Positions 63,479-64,000 of a DNA stretch of 64,000 bases are shown piece after piece (position 1 is the stretch's first letter; each line of letters begins with the position of its first letter). The translations under genes were made by a program, and so were the position numbers. Source of the stretch: Nitrincola schmidtii (lineage in GTDB: Bacteria; Pseudomonadota; Gammaproteobacteria; Pseudomonadales; Balneatricaceae). The stretch is from positions 124,001 to 188,000 of the forward strand of contig NZ_WBOL01000003.1 of assembly GCF_008973715.1 (NCBI RefSeq). The letters are read 5' to 3'. The notes under the pieces were generated by a model. That model made no database searches. It had not been told where the DNA came from and worked only from the letters and a program-made list of their open reading frames with translations.

Positions 63479-64000
63479 CTAAATAACCTCAACACCGGCT
63501 TTCTCTAGTAGTCGCGTTAAGCGAATTAAAGGTAAGCCAATTAAGGTGTTGGGGTCTTCTCCATCTAGTTTATCAAATAGTACTATCCCCAGTCCTTCGG
63601 ATTTGAAGCTGCCGGCGCAGTTGAAAGGTTGCTCTCTTTCTAAGTAACGATCAATCATCGAGTCAGTTAACTTGCGAAAGTGAACATCAAATGGAACAAC
63701 CTCTGTCTGAGCAATCCCGGTTTCACTATCTAATAGGCTTAAGCCTGTTAAAAAAGTCATACAGCGACCAGATGCTTTTTTTAGCTGCTCAAAGGCTCTA
63801 GATTTTGTCCCTGGCTTACCAAGAATTTCACCATCTAGTACGGCAACTTGATCTGAACCTATAATCAAGGCGTTGGGAAGCTGCTGCATAACGGCTCTCG
63901 CTTTACTTTCTGCAAGCCTAGCAACGAGTTCATTAGGTGCTTCATCAGGAAAGGGTGTTTCATCCACATCGGGTTTTTTGCTTCGATAGGCAAATCCCAG
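63479..64000 (-). CDS. Maf-like septum/nucleotide pyrophosphatase, 5' end cut by window
   Basis: Maf/YceF-like nucleoside triphosphate pyrophosphatase. The frame is open to the window end and reads LGFAYRSKKPDVDETPFPDE before the first possible internal start (GTG at 63967), so the N-terminal ~20 residues lie beyond base 64000. The core has ELVARLAESKARAV, IIGSDQVAVLDGEILGKP, GRCMTFLTGLSLLD and CAGSFKSEGLGIVLFD. It is convergent with sppA. In relatives maf is beside yceD-rpmF and opposite to sppA, which fits the strand seen here. Confidence 0.92.
   Translation of the reverse strand: MGFAYRSKKPDVDETPFPDEAPNELVARLAESKARAVMQQLPNALIIGSDQVAVLDGEILGKPGTKSRAFEQLKKASGRCMTFLTGLSLLDSETGIAQTEVVPFDVHFRKLTDSMIDRYLEREQPFNCAGSFKSEGLGIVLFDKLDGEDPNTLIGLPLIRLTRLLEKAGVEVI

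Overview
The window is chromosomal DNA of a gammaproteobacterium, probably a marine or halotolerant relative of the Oceanospirillales/Pseudomonadales. I infer this from protein similarity recalled from memory and from gene order (exbB-exbD-lpxK-trm112-kdsB-murB-rne-rluC, and lpxH-ppiB-glnS-cysS with tRNA-Arg/His/Leu-tig-clpP-clpX). No rRNA is present and the genus cannot be fixed. Coding density is high. I see no phage, insertion sequence, integrase or CRISPR array.

Layout. 0-8.8 kb: an ExbB/ExbD pair (first gene cut by the window edge), lipid A and peptidoglycan genes (lpxK, kdsB, murB), a Trm112-like zinc-ribbon protein, RNase E on the opposite strand and the divergent pseudouridine synthase RluC. 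8.8-14.4 kb: a CitA/DcuS-type sensor kinase and its regulator, followed by a tripartite tricarboxylate transporter (tctC-tctB-tctA). 14.4-22.2 kb: tRNA modification (miaE), lpxH, ppiB, a flavoprotein, glnS, a lipoprotein and cysS. 22.2-38.3 kb: mgtE, then an iron/metal region with Fur-box-like sites: a region-2-only sigma-like ORF, bfd, two complementary bacterioferritin subunits, hemP, a TonB-dependent receptor, an MFS transporter, macAB, a CobW GTPase with a strong Zur-like operator, a ParE/Phd toxin-antitoxin pair, an acyltransferase and a tonB-exbD-exbD-exbB operon. 38.3-43.6 kb: folD, three tRNAs, tig, clpP, clpX. 43.6-53.3 kb: gamma-glutamyltransferase, a sulfurtransferase, a three-gene membrane/TelA/PH-domain cluster, the carboxynorspermidine/carboxyspermidine polyamine pair and a zinc-binding chemoreceptor. 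53.3-60.5 kb: an MltA-like lytic transglycosylase, a small periplasmic protein, a TacA/TacT-type toxin-antitoxin pair, a large YdiJ-type FAD/Fe-S dehydrogenase, rraA and a DnaJ-related gene. 60.6-64 kb: a thioredoxin-like membrane protein, rnk, a HAD phosphatase, sppA and maf (cut by the window end).

How the parts relate. In pseudomonads rluC is followed directly by the HAD phosphatase, sppA and maf, and cysS lies next to folD. Here rluC and HAD-sppA-maf are 53 kb apart, and about 16 kb of iron and metal genes lies between cysS and folD. The window therefore reads as two conserved housekeeping blocks opened up and interleaved with accessory cargo. The iron genes form one physiological unit: TonB/ExbBD energy, an outer-membrane receptor, HemP, ferritin storage and the Bfd ferredoxin that releases stored iron.

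Points most worth following: the two bacterioferritins with reciprocal losses of haem ligand and ferroxidase site; the second ExbD with Asn in place of the membrane Asp; the Zur-like palindrome before the His-rich CobW gene; two intergenic elements with nested inverted repeats sharing one core; the sigma region-2-only ORF; and the TelA cluster.
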